NCBI RefSeq assembly: GCF_001896135.2
Contig: NZ_MPOH02000015.1
Location: 1,228,792-1,292,791, forward strand
DNA length: 64,000 nt
Reading direction: 5' to 3'
Source: Streptomyces phaeoluteigriseus
GTDB taxonomy: Bacteria > Actinomycetota > Actinomycetes > Streptomycetales > Streptomycetaceae
Shown: positions 16,803 through 25,812 of the stretch, piece after piece
Numbering within the stretch: position 1 is the first letter of the stretch
Layout: each line of letters starts with the position of its first letter
Position numbers and translations under genes: made by a program
The notes under the pieces: model-generated
Databases searched by the model: none
The model's input: only the letters and a program-made list of their open reading frames with translations
What the model was told of the DNA's origin: nothing

Positions 16803-16985
16803 GGGCCTGTCGTTTGGATCAGGCCGCAGGAAATCCACGGTGCTGTTCAGCGCGGTGAGCGGGGCCTGGTGCGTGCAGCTGCAAGGCGGAGGAGGGAGTC
16901 GACGCGGAGCGTCGGCGAGTGACGACAACGCGGCAGATGCGCGTGCCGGGCCCCGCGTCTGCGGCGTGATCCAAACGACAGGCCC
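16803..16985. mobile_element. 183-bp MITE-like element with perfect 19-bp terminal inverted repeats
   Basis: GGGCCTGTCGTTTGGATCA at 16803-16821 is the exact reverse complement of 16967-16985. The interior has no usable reading frame but carries further palindromic sequence (GACGCGGAGCGTC; CGGGGCCCG-like near 16948). The ends resemble those of streptomycete IS5-type elements, and such short non-autonomous copies are common between genes in Streptomyces. No clear target-site duplication was seen (CTA on the left, TGA on the right). It sits just after the panB terminator. Confidence 0.75.
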
Positions 16986-17083
16986 TGAACCGGCGCGCTT
17001 TCGCGGAGGTGGTTGTTCGCCGTCGTGGTACCTCGAGCGGTGGTCGCTGCGGTCGTCGGGGATCGACGGTGGTGTCGGTACGG

Positions 17084-17121
17084 CGTCGGCGGCTGTCGGT
17101 ACTCCGTCGGCGGCTGTCGGT
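17084..17121. repeat. Two-copy 21-bp direct repeat upstream of the ABC ATPase gene
   Basis: CGTCGGCGGCTGTCGGT at 17084-17100 is repeated at 17105-17121, 45 nt before the ATPase start codon. Could be a protein-binding site in the promoter region; nothing else was seen in 16986-17165. Confidence 0.5.
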
Positions 17122-17165
17122 CGCGTGTAGGCCGTCTGTCGGTGGGGGGTGGCAGCGTCAGTGGC

Positions 17166-18194
17166 ATGACACGCATCGACAACAACCCCGGCGGCGCGCC
17201 CCGCGCCGTCACCGTGCGGGGGCTGGTCAAGCACTACGGGGAGACCAAGGCGCTGGACGGGGTCGACCTCGACGTGCGGGAGGGCACCGTCATGGGGGTG
17301 CTCGGGCCGAACGGCGCCGGTAAGACCACCCTCGTGCGGATCCTGTCCACGCTCATCGTCCCCGACGCCGGCCGGGCGACCGTCGCCGGCCACGACGTCG
17401 TACGCGAGCCCCGCCGGCTCCGCCGCGTCATCGGCCTCACCGGCCAGTACGCCTCCGTCGACGAGAAGCTCGCCGGCTGGGAGAACCTGTACATCATCGG
17501 CCGGCTGCTCGACCTGCCCCGTAAGGCGTCCAGGGCGCGCGCCGACGAACTGCTGGAGCGGTTCTCGCTCACGGAGGCCGCCCGGCGTCCGGTGGGGACC
17601 TACTCCGGCGGTATGCGGCGACGGCTCGACCTCGCCGCGTCCATGATCGGCCGACCCGCCGTCCTCTTCCTCGACGAGCCGACCACCGGCCTCGACCCCC
17701 GCACCCGCAACGAGGTGTGGGACGAGGTGAAGTCGATGGTCGGCGAGGGAGTGACCGTCCTGCTGACCACCCAGTACATGGAGGAGGCCGAGCAGCTGGC
17801 CTCCGAGCTGACCGTCGTCGACCGGGGCAAGGTCATCGCCACGGGCGGCATCGAGGAGCTGAAGGCCCGCGTGGGCGGACGGGCCCTGCGGGTGCGCCCG
17901 GCCGACCCGGTGCAGTTGCGTCCGCTGGCCCACGCGCTGGACCAGCTGGGCATCACCGGCCTCGCCGGCACCGTCGTGGACACCGAGCGCCGCTCGGTGC
18001 TGGTGCCGGTACTGAGCGACGAGCAGCTCACCGCCGTGGTCGGCGCGGTCACCGCGCGCGGTATCACCCTCTCCTCCATCTCCACCGAACTGCCCAGCCT
18101 GGACGAGGTGTTCCTGTCCCTCACCGGCCACCGCGCCGGTGCGCCGCAGGACGCCGTCCCCACCGACCACACCCTCGAGGAGGTCGCCGTATGA
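17166..18194 (+). CDS. ABC transporter ATP-binding protein, DrrA type
   Basis: 342 aa from ATG 17166; an upstream extension of the frame is low-complexity and rejected. Walker A GPNGAGKTT (about residue 48), Q-loop GLTGQYASVDEKLAG, signature YSGGMRRRLDLA, Walker B VLFLDEPTTGLDPRTR and the H-loop position as TTQYMEEAEQL are all present. The Gln in the last motif is usual for the daunorubicin-resistance (DrrA) subfamily, as is the C-terminal extension after residue 230. It energises export by the overlapping permease gene; the substrate is unknown but may be a hydrophobic antibiotic. Confidence 0.93.
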   Translation: MTRIDNNPGGAPRAVTVRGLVKHYGETKALDGVDLDVREGTVMGVLGPNGAGKTTLVRILSTLIVPDAGRATVAGHDVVREPRRLRRVIGLTGQYASVDEKLAGWENLYIIGRLLDLPRKASRARADELLERFSLTEAARRPVGTYSGGMRRRLDLAASMIGRPAVLFLDEPTTGLDPRTRNEVWDEVKSMVGEGVTVLLTTQYMEEAEQLASELTVVDRGKVIATGGIEELKARVGGRALRVRPADPVQLRPLAHALDQLGITGLAGTVVDTERRSVLVPVLSDEQLTAVVGAVTARGITLSSISTELPSLDEVFLSLTGHRAGAPQDAVPTDHTLEEVAV

Positions 18195-19021
18195 GCGCCG
18201 CAACCGCCACCCTCACCCCGGCCGACCTCCAGGGCGCCGACGCGCCCATCCCGCTGCGGGCCCATCTGCGGCACACCGGCGCGCTGGTGCGCCGCAACCT
18301 GCTGTGGATCCGGCAGGACCCGGAGTCGATGTTCGACGCGATCCTGTTCCCGGTCGTCTTCACCCTGCTGTTCGTGTACGTCTTCGGCGGCTCCATCGGC
18401 CAGTCGCTGGGCGGCGGCCAGGAGGCGTACGTGCAGTACGTCGTGCCCGGTCTGCTGGCCATGACGGGGATGAACATGGCGCAGGGCGTGGGCACCGGGT
18501 TCAACCAGGACTTCAACTCCGGTGTCATGGACCGCTTCCGGTCGCTGCCGATCGGGCGCGGCTCGGTGCTGTTCGCGAAGATCGCGGTCGAGCTGATGCG
18601 GATGCTGTTCGCGACGGGCGTGCTGGTGATCGTCGCGGTGCTGGTCGGCTTCGACATAACGAGCTGGCCCGGTCTGCTGGCCTCCGTGGGGCTGTCCGCG
18701 GCGTTCGGGTTCGCGCTGATGTGGGTGTTCATCACGCTCGGCGTGACGATGAAGAGCGCGCAGTCCGTGCAGGCGATGGGCTTCCTGGTGCTGATGCCGC
18801 TCCAGTTCGGCTCGTCGATCTTCGCGCCGACCGCCTCGATGCCGGGCTGGCTGCGCGGCTTCACCGAGTTCAACCCGCTGTCGGCTCTCGCGGACGCGGC
18901 CCGCGGGCTGATGATCGGCGGTCCGGTCGCGCACGGTCTGTGGGTGACGCTGGCCTGGTCGGTGGGGCTCACCGCGGTGATGGCGCCGATCTCGATCCAC
19001 AAGTTCCGCACCAAGAGCTGA
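18191..19021 (+). CDS. ABC-2 type permease, DrrB type
   Basis: 276 aa; the ATG at 18191 overlaps the ATPase stop (ATGA). ABC-2 family permease with six helices: LFPVVFTLLFVYVFGG, YVVPGLLAMTGMNMAQGVG, VLVIVAVLVGF and the C-terminal conserved stretch FTEFNPLSALADAARGLMIGG. Works with the preceding ATPase as a two-component exporter. It converges on the regulator gene ending at 19031, with only 9 nt between the stops. Confidence 0.92.
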   Translation: MSAATATLTPADLQGADAPIPLRAHLRHTGALVRRNLLWIRQDPESMFDAILFPVVFTLLFVYVFGGSIGQSLGGGQEAYVQYVVPGLLAMTGMNMAQGVGTGFNQDFNSGVMDRFRSLPIGRGSVLFAKIAVELMRMLFATGVLVIVAVLVGFDITSWPGLLASVGLSAAFGFALMWVFITLGVTMKSAQSVQAMGFLVLMPLQFGSSIFAPTASMPGWLRGFTEFNPLSALADAARGLMIGGPVAHGLWVTLAWSVGLTAVMAPISIHKFRTKS

Positions 19022-19030
19022 CCGGGTGCC

Positions 19031-22000
19031 TCACACCAGGGCGGCGGCCTCCTCGTAGGAGAGGCCGCGCCCTCGGCGTACGCGGCGGTGTACGCCGCCT
19101 CGCCGAGCGCGGCGCGGGCCCCGCCGGTGGCCCGCGCCCGGCACTCGGCCTCCAGGCGCGCCGAGATGTGCCGGGGCGGCAGGTGGGCGTCGGCGGCGCC
19201 CAGGCAGCGGGCGGCCGCCCCGGCACGGACGCCGTCCCCCGGTGTCGGTCCCGCTGAGGGCGACGGCGGCGATGGTCAGGTAGAAGGAGCGCAGGTGCGG
19301 GGCGATGGCCATGGACAGCGGGTCGCCGGCCTGTCGCAGGGCTTCCCGGATCGCCACCAGCGCCTGCGCGTGACGCTCTTCGACCGCGTCCAGCCACGCC
19401 TCCGCGCCGAGGATCATCGCGTCGAAGACGACGAAATGCGCGAGGCCGAACTCCTCACGCAGCAGCCTCAGTTGCTCGCGGCCCTCGGTGGCGCGGCCGG
19501 TCATGGCGAGATGACCGCAGAGGAAGATCCGGGCGCTGGGTACGGCCTCGTTGACGGCGCCGTCGACGCGGTCGATGACATCGCGCAGCAGGCGTTCGCC
19601 GCGCTCCTCCTCGCCGGCCTCCAGCAGCGCGCTGCCGAGCCGGGCCTGAAGGACCGCCGACTGGCTGCGGGCGTCGAGCCGTTCGGCGTACACCATGGCG
19701 GCCTCGTAGTCGGCCGCGGCCCTGCCGTAGGCGCCCACCCGCTCATGGGACTCGGCACGCGCGGCGAGGGCCTCGGCGGCGCCCCAGGCGTCGCCGAGGC
19801 GGCGGAAGATCTCCAGGGACTCGTCGGCGTCGCGGGTCGCGTCGCCGGCCCAGTCGGAGCGGTTGGCCAGCACGTTGGCGCGCATCTGGAGGCAGACGGC
19901 CAGCTCCCACTCGTAACCGGGGGTCTCGCGGGCGGTGCGGATGTTGGCGTCGATGATGACGCGGAGGCGTTCCATGTCGCCGGTGAGCATGACGGCGTAG
20001 AACCAGAGCAAACCGGGGCTGCGGCAGGTCTGCGGGAGGCCGGGGGCGTAGGTGTCGGTGATCGCCCGCAGTTTGGCCCGGGCGGCCGGGGTCTGCCAGG
20101 CGTCCAGCTCCGTGTCCATGCAGGCGAGGTGGGCGAGGTGGACGCCGCGCCGGGCCTCCGCGAGGACCTCGCCGGTCATCGGCGGCGGGGCGTCGGTGCA
20201 GGGTTCCACAGCGGGGGCGGCGGGGCGCACGGGCTCGGTGAAGGGGTCGGGGCCGAGGGACATCACCTCGCGGCACCAGCCGCGGGCCTCGATGCGCAGG
20301 TCGCGCATCTGCCAGTACGTGGTGAGGGAGAGGGCGAGGCAGAGCGCCTCCTGCTCGTCGCGCGCGGCGACGGCGCGGCGCAGCGCGGTGCGCAGGTTCT
20401 CGTACTCGAGCTGGAGCCGGTCGACGGCGGCGCGCTGTCCTCCGCCGCGCAGCGACGGCTCGGTGGTGCGGGCGAGTTCGCGGTAGTACGTCAGGTGCGC
20501 GCGCTCGGCCCGCGGGCGGTCGCCGGACTCGTCGAGGCGGGCGGCGGCGTACTCGGCGACGGTCTCCAGGAGCCGGTAGCGCATGGCCCCGTCGGGGGCG
20601 GGGGCGGCCACGACCAGGGACTTGTCGACGAGGGAGCCGAGCGCGTCGAGGGCGGCCGGACCGCACACGGCCTCGGCGGCGGCGAGGTCGCAGCCGCGGG
20701 CGAAGACCGACAGATGGCACAGGACCTCGCGTTCGTCCTCGTCGAGCAGCTCCCAGGACCAGTCGACGACGGCCCGCAGGGTCTGCTGGCGCGGCAGGAC
20801 GGTACGGCTGCCGGAGGTCAGCAGCCGGAAGCGGTCGTCGAGCCGGTCCGCGATCTGTCGGGGGGTGAGCACGCGCAGGCGGGCGGCGGCCAGTTCGATG
20901 GCGAGCGGCAGGCCGTCCAGGCGGCGGCAGATCTCGGCGCAGGCCCCGGGGTCGTCGTCGACGCGGAAGCCGGGGCGGGCGGCGGCTCCGCGCTCGGCGA
21001 GCAGGCGCAGCGCGGCGGGTTCGGGCAGCGGCTCCACGGGGCGCAGCAACTCGCCCGGTACGCCGAGGGGTTCGCGGCTGGTGGCGAGGACCGTCAGTTC
21101 CGGGCAGCGCTTGAGCAGCTCCTCGACCAGGCGGGCGGCGCCCTCGACGACGTGCTCGCAGTTGTCCAGGACGATCAGCATCCGGCGGCGGGCGCAGTGC
21201 TCGACGAGGCGCTCCACGGGGTCGTCGAGCCGCTCGGCTACCGCCGCCCGCATCTCCTCCGCGCCGGCGCCGTAGAGCACGGTCTCGCGGGCTCCCACGG
21301 CGGTGAGGACGGCCTGCGGTACGGCGTCCGGGTCGGCGACCGGCGCCAGCTCGGCCAGCCACACCCCGTCCCGGGCGAGGTCCCCCGCGCTCTCGGCGGC
21401 CTCCTGCGACAGCCGCGTCTTCCCGGCCCCGCCGGGTCCGAGCAGCGTGACGAGCCGGGCACCGGCCAGGTCCCCCCCGGATGGCCTCGATGTCCCCTTC
21501 CCGCCCCGACGAAGGAGGTGAGCCGGGCGCGGAGGTTGCCGGGCGGCGGGGTGGACGGGCGGGGACCGCGGCGGTGGGGCTCAGGAGTTCCGCGTGGAGG
21601 GAGCGGAGTTCGGGGCCGGGATCCGAGCCGAGGCGGTCCGCGAGCAGGCGCCGTAGGGAGTCGTAGGCGGCCAGGGCCTCGGCGGTGCGGCCGGCGTCGC
21701 GCAGGGCACGCAGGCGCAGGGCCTGGAGGGGCTCGTCCAGGGGGTGGGCGTCGCACAGCGCGGTCAGCTCGGGCAGGGACTGCTCGGCGTGGCCGAGGGC
21801 GAGGGCGGCGGTGTGGCGGGCGCGTTCGGCGTCCAGGCGGCGGCCTCCCGGCGGGCCGCCTCGGCGGTGCGGTCGGGCAGGTCGGCGAGGGCCGGGCCCT
21901 GCCACAGGGCGAGGGCGTCGTCGAGGAGGACGGTCGCCCCGGCGGGGTCGCCGTCGGTGAGCGCGCGCAGACCGTCGGCGGTCAGCCGCTCGAAGCGGTG

Positions 22001-22300
22001 CAGGTCCACGGCGTCGGGCGGGGCGGTGAGCCGGTATCCGCCGTCCGCGGAGGCGATGGCGTCCGCGCCGACGGTCCGGCGCAGTCGGCCGACGAGTGCC
22101 TGCAGCGCGGCGGGCGCGTCGGCGGGCGGATCAGCGGCCCAGACCTCCTCCACCAGCAGTTCCACGGGCACGGTCCGCCCGGCCCGCAGCGCCAGCACGG
22201 TCAGCAGCGCGCGCAGCCGCGCCCCGCCGACGGCGACGGGGGTGCCGTCGCTCCGGAGTGCCTGGGTGGTGCCGAGGATGCGGTAGCGCACGGGGTCCAT
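19031..22300 (-). CDS. SARP/AfsR-type transcriptional regulator with BTAD and NB-ARC ATPase domains; several frameshifts in this sequence
   Basis: About 1089 aa when pieced together. N-terminus (from ATG 22300): winged-helix OmpR-type DNA-binding domain (YRILGTTQALRSDGTPVAVGGARLRALL, ALQALVGRLRRTVGADAI), then the bacterial activation domain (GPALADLPD ... ELTALCDAHPLDEPLQALRLRALRDAGRTAEALAAY). The NTPase region (RLTSFVGREGDIEAIRGD, LLGPGGAGKTRL in pieces, MLIVLDNCEHVVEGAARLV, VLATSREPLGVPGE, GLPLAIELAAARL) and a TPR-like C-terminal region follow. Indels are inferred near 21838, 21560, 21511, 21475 (7 Gs where 6 fit), 19250 (5 Gs where 4 fit) and 19072. The many homopolymer changes argue for sequence error. 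Members activate secondary-metabolite genes; the target here is unknown. The ABC exporter converges from the other strand. Confidence 0.85.
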
Positions 22301-22544
22301 TCTCTCCGGTGGGAGCGGGAAGGGTCACAGGGTTCCGGCGGGGCGGCGTGGCAGGCCGGGTGGCGTGGCAGGCAGGCCGAACGGCGTGGGCAGGCAGGTC
22401 GGGCGGCGGGACGGCCGCCCCCCAAGGGATCGCCCCGCTCGCCCTGGAACCGATGACCGGCCGCGAGACGTTCTCCCCTCGCGCCCGGTACGGTCGGGCA
22501 GCCGGACACCCGGTCCGGACACCGCACCCCAGGAGCCTCCGCTG

Positions 22545-23345
22545 ATGACCACCGCCCTCTCCCGCCACAGCGACCGGCGGATCAGCTCCGTCTTCCTCGG
22601 GATACTGGCCGTCACGGCGGTCACGGGCTGGGCCACCTGGACCGGCTTCGCCGAGCAGCCCGGTGTGGCCGTGTTCCTGTTCGTGACCGGCGCCTGGATC
22701 GTCTCCCTCTGTCTGCACGAGTACGCGCACGCGCGCACCGCCCTGCACAGCGGTGACATCTCGGTCGGCGCCAAGGGGTACCTGACGCTCAATCCCCTCA
22801 AGTACACGCACGCGCTGCTGAGCATCGTGCTGCCGGTGCTGTTCGTGATCATGGGCGGGATCGGTCTGCCGGGCGGCGCCGTCTTCATCGAGCGCGGCCG
22901 GATCCAGGGGCGCTGGCGGCACAGCCTGATCTCGGCGGCGGGTCCGCTGACGAACGTGCTGTTCGCCGTCGTGTGCACCGCCCCGTTCTGGCTGGACGCG
23001 CTGGACGGTGTGCCGGCCGACTTCCGGTTCGCACTCGCGTTCCTCGCCCTCCTCCAGGTCACGGCGGCGATCCTGAACTTCCTGCCGGTGCCCGGCCTGG
23101 ACGGCTACGGCATCATCGAGCCCTGGCTGTCGTACGACGTGAAGCGGCAGGTCGAGCCGTTCGCGCCGTTCGGGCTGCTGTTCGTGTTCGCGCTGCTGTG
23201 GGTGCCGACGGTCAACGGCGCGTTCTTCGACGTGGTCGACTCGGCGCTGAGCGGTCTCGGCGTCGGTGACCTGGAGAGCTACTGCGGTCAGTCGCTGTAC
23301 CGCTTCTGGCAGGACACGCCGGACATCTGCTCGATCAGCTCGTGA
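22545..23345 (+). CDS. Site-2 protease (M50) family membrane metalloprotease
   Basis: 266 aa, ATG 22545 with AGGAGC about 12 nt upstream. Multi-pass membrane protein with the zinc motif in a helix (SLCLHEYAHARTA, HExxH) and the third-ligand motif NFLPVPGLDGYG (N-x-x-P-x-x-x-x-D-G). It resembles the short M50 peptidases of actinobacteria, which cleave substrates within the membrane; the target is unknown. The C-terminal tail has two cysteines (SYCGQ, DICSISS). Its stop region overlaps the convergent 59-aa gene by 11 nt. Confidence 0.9.
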   Translation: MTTALSRHSDRRISSVFLGILAVTAVTGWATWTGFAEQPGVAVFLFVTGAWIVSLCLHEYAHARTALHSGDISVGAKGYLTLNPLKYTHALLSIVLPVLFVIMGGIGLPGGAVFIERGRIQGRWRHSLISAAGPLTNVLFAVVCTAPFWLDALDGVPADFRFALAFLALLQVTAAILNFLPVPGLDGYGIIEPWLSYDVKRQVEPFAPFGLLFVFALLWVPTVNGAFFDVVDSALSGLGVGDLESYCGQSLYRFWQDTPDICSISS

Positions 23346-23514
23346 CGGACCGGCGGATCTTCTCGCGCTTGAAGTAGTACCAGGTCATGTTGGACGACAG
23401 GCCCGCCAGCAGGACCCACACGACGCCCAGGAAGCTGCCCTGGACGAACGAGACGACCGCCGCCGCGACCGCGAGGACGCAGACGATCAGGGAGTAGACG
23501 GCGAGACGGGGCAT
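23335..23514 (-). CDS. Small two-helix membrane protein (59 aa)
   Basis: ATG at 23512-23514; MPRLAVYSLIVCVLAVAAAVVSF then GVVWVLLAGLSSNMTWYYFKRE, i.e. two transmembrane helices and a basic tail. The upstream extension of the frame lacks such character. Conserved-looking but of unknown function. It overlaps the tail of the convergent M50 protease gene by 11 nt. Confidence 0.65.
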   Translation of the reverse strand: MPRLAVYSLIVCVLAVAAAVVSFVQGSFLGVVWVLLAGLSSNMTWYYFKREKIRRSVTS

Positions 23515-23611
23515 GGCGCTGGCTCCTGTCGGGGGGACACTGCTGCACTGCTGGTACGTCCGGTCGCAGGTCTGGTCGTACGGCCGGTGCCGACCAGTGT
23601 CCCCCATCCGC

Positions 23612-24328
23612 TCAGACGTCGGTGACGCGGAGCCCGGCGTGCGCCTTGTAGCGGCGGTTGACGGAGATCAGGTTGGCGACCAGGGACTCGACCTGGTGGG
23701 CGTTGCGCAGCCGCCCGGCGAAGACGCCCCGCATGCCGGGGATGCGGCCGGCCAGGGCCTGCACGATCTCCACGTCGGCGCGCTGCTCGCCCAGCACCAT
23801 CACATCGGTGTCGATCTCGTCGATCTCCGGGTCCTGGAGGAGGACGGCCGACAGGTGGTGGAAGGCGGCGGCGACGCGGGAGTCGGGCAGCAGGGCGGCG
23901 GCCTGTTCGGCGGCGCTGCCCTCCTCCGGCTTCAGCGCGTAGGCGCCCTGCTTGTCGAAGCCGAGCGGGTTGACGCAGTCGACGACGAGCTTGCCCGCCA
24001 GTTCCTCGCGCAGCGACTCCAGGGTCTTGCCGTGGCCGTCCCACGGCACGGCGACGATCACGATGTCGCTGCGGCGGGCGGTCTCGGCGTTGTCGGCGCC
24101 CTCGACGCCGTGCCCGAGTTCCTCGGCGGCGGCCTGCGCGCGGTCGGCGGCACGCGAGCCGATGATCACCTTCTGGCCGGCCTTGGCGAGGCGGTAGGAG
24201 AGGCCCTTGCCCTGCGGTCCGGTCCCGCCGAGGACGCCGACGACCAGCCCGGACACGTCGGGAAGGTCCCACGGGTCCTTGGCGGGGGCCTTGGCGGGAG
24301 CGTTGGGTGCACTGTCGGTAGAGGTCAT
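23612..24328 (-). CDS. npdG: NADPH-dependent F420 reductase
   Basis: 238 aa. Reduces coenzyme F420 with NADPH (reversible), supplying F420H2 for redox enzymes. A Rossmann fold starts at about residue 29 with VVGVLGGTGPQGKGLSYRLAKAG. Typical family segments: VIIGSRAADRA (NADPH 2'-phosphate site), DIVIVAVPWDGH, VVDCVNPLGFDKQG, AAAFHHLSAVLL, DTDVMVLGE and GRLRNAHQVESLVANLISVNRRY. The Lys/Ala/Pro-rich N-terminal extension (first 20 residues) is usual in streptomycetes. Confidence 0.92.
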   Translation of the reverse strand: MTSTDSAPNAPAKAPAKDPWDLPDVSGLVVGVLGGTGPQGKGLSYRLAKAGQKVIIGSRAADRAQAAAEELGHGVEGADNAETARRSDIVIVAVPWDGHGKTLESLREELAGKLVVDCVNPLGFDKQGAYALKPEEGSAAEQAAALLPDSRVAAAFHHLSAVLLQDPEIDEIDTDVMVLGEQRADVEIVQALAGRIPGMRGVFAGRLRNAHQVESLVANLISVNRRYKAHAGLRVTDV

Positions 24329-24466
24329 GGGCCGACTTTACGTGCGCGGGGGCGGCCTCACCGGGCGGGGTGGCGGCCGTCACCGTCGCCCGGCGGGTAC
24401 CCAGGTCGGGGGAATCGGCGGCGAACGCCGGGCCGGGGGCGCCCGGTTGGTGCAGGATGCGGTCGC

Positions 24467-25066
24467 ATGGACGCCGTACGGGTCGCGCTGCTGCGGGAAG
24501 TGCTCGCCGGGACGGAGTGGCTCGGGGCCACCCGCCGGTTCGCCGGGGTGCTGCGTGGGTCGGTGGTGTCGCACGGGGGCGGGCTGCTGCTGGTGGGCAC
24601 CGCGGCGTACGAACCGTGGCATCTGGCCGCCCATCTGGTGGACGAGGCCGCCTGGTCCGGTACGCCGGAGCTGGCGCCCACGCTCGTACGGCACGGCGCC
24701 CGCCCCTCGGACCCGGCGCACCTCGCGGTGGGCCTCGGCCGGATCGAGGCGGCCCGGCGGGGCGAGACCCTGCTGGTGGTGACGCCGGAAGGGGACCCGC
24801 CCCTGCTGGCACGGGTGTCGGACGCGCGGCGGGCCGGGGTGACCGTGCTGGCCCTCGGTCCGGGCGAGGGGGAGCTGACGGGCCTGGCCCACGAGACGCT
24901 GGCCGTGCCGGACGGCTCGGAGCTGGACCTGGACACCGTGCAGCACCTGGTCAGCGCGGCGGCGGGCGAGCAGGCGGTGCCCTCCCCGAGAGGCCGCCGC
25001 CGACTGCGCGACAGGCTGTCGAGGCTGGCGGAATCCCTGACGGCACCACCGCCGGCCCCTTGGTGA
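24467..25066 (+). CDS. Conserved actinobacterial protein, possible SIS-like sugar-phosphate-binding fold
   Basis: 199 aa, ATG 24467. MDAVRVALLREVLAGTEWLGATRRFAGVLRG is followed by alternating hydrophobic strands and helices (GLLLVGTAAYEPWHLAAHLVDEAAWSG, TLLVVTPEGDPPLLARVSDARRAGVTVLALG). This is the pattern of a Rossmann- or SIS-like domain, but no catalytic motif is recognised. The Arg-rich C-terminus may be disordered. Transcribed divergently from npdG with 138 nt between the starts. Confidence 0.6.
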   Translation: MDAVRVALLREVLAGTEWLGATRRFAGVLRGSVVSHGGGLLLVGTAAYEPWHLAAHLVDEAAWSGTPELAPTLVRHGARPSDPAHLAVGLGRIEAARRGETLLVVTPEGDPPLLARVSDARRAGVTVLALGPGEGELTGLAHETLAVPDGSELDLDTVQHLVSAAAGEQAVPSPRGRRRLRDRLSRLAESLTAPPPAPW

Positions 25067-25089
25067 GGCGGACGGCGGCGATGCCGGGC

Positions 25090-25490
25090 CCTCACCGGGG
25101 CCGCGCGCACGGGCAACCTCCCGGCCGGACGAGACGGACGAAGCGCCGTCGCCGGTGACGTCGCACCGACCGACACGCACACGATGCCGCGGCCCCGAAG
25201 GCCCGCAGCCACGCCCCCGACGACGCCCGGCCCCCACCGCAGGCCGCACACACGGGCGGCTCCCGGCCGGACAGGATGGACGAAGCGCCGTCACCGGCCG
25301 CGTCACGCCAACCGACACGCACACACGACACGGCCCCGAAGGCCCGCAGCCACGCCCCCGACGACGCCCGGCCCCCACCGCAGGCCGCACACACGGGCAA
25401 CCTCCCGGCCGGATGAGACGGACGAAGCGCGTCATCGGCCTCGTCCTCGTCACACCGACCGACACGCACCCAGCGCCACGGCCCCGCGAG
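25090..25490. repeat. 2.6 tandem copies of a ~142-bp repeat in the 454-nt gap before the next gene
   Basis: Equivalent points GGGC(AA/GG)CTCCCGGCCGGA occur at 25111, 25254 and 25395 (periods 143 and 141). Each unit carries GGACGAAGCGCCGTC, a CACCGACCGACACGCAC-like segment and CGGCCCCGAAGGCCCGCAGC (palindrome CCCCGAAGGCC-like). Open frames through the repeats on both strands are Cys/Arg-rich and lack start signals, so coding is doubtful. 25067-25520 contains nothing else recognisable. Confidence 0.8.
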
Positions 25491-25520
25491 CACGCCGCCG
25501 CGCCCGTGGGGGAAGGCCGG

Positions 25521-25754
25521 TCAGTCGTCGTTCTCCGTGGCGGACGCCGGGGCGTCGTGCCACTTGGGGTCGTTCTCCCACTGGAGGTTGCGCTCGCGGG
25601 CCGTCCGCATGGCGTCCTCGGCCTCGGCTCGCGTGGTGTAGGGGCCGAAACGGTCCTTGGCGGGGCACTCGGGCCCTTCCTCGACCTTCTTGTGTTCCAG
25701 GCAGTAGTACCACTCGCCCGGCTTGCCGACCGTGCGCTTCTTGAACAGGGCCAT
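25521..25754 (-). CDS. Conserved small hydrophilic protein (77 aa)
   Basis: ATG at 25752-25754. MALFKKRTVGKPGEWYYCLEHKKVEEGPECPAKDRFGPY carries two cysteines and aromatic residues; RAEAEDAMRTARERNLQWENDPKW is predicted helical. This is the pattern of a short protein widespread in streptomycetes with no assigned role. Divergent from map, with 58 nt between the start codons. Confidence 0.75.
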   Translation of the reverse strand: MALFKKRTVGKPGEWYYCLEHKKVEEGPECPAKDRFGPYTTRAEAEDAMRTARERNLQWENDPKWHDAPASATENDD

Positions 25755-25799
25755 GACCAGCTCCTCTCGCCACCGTCATGTTCCCCCATGGCCGCTGGT

Positions 25800-25805
25800 T
25801 AGACT
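25800..25805 (+). promoter_or_regulatory. -10 element (TAGACT) for a probable leaderless map transcript
   Basis: TAGACT ends 7 nt before the ATG at 25813, and no ribosome binding site is present between them, so the mRNA probably starts at the AUG. Confidence 0.5.
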
Positions 25806-25812
25806 CGCTGGC

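Noticed and set aside
25092..25493. A Cys/Arg-rich coding frame through the 142-bp repeats on the minus strand
   Set aside because: Repeated composition follows the DNA repeat, there is no ribosome site and no codon bias; it is better explained as non-coding repeat.
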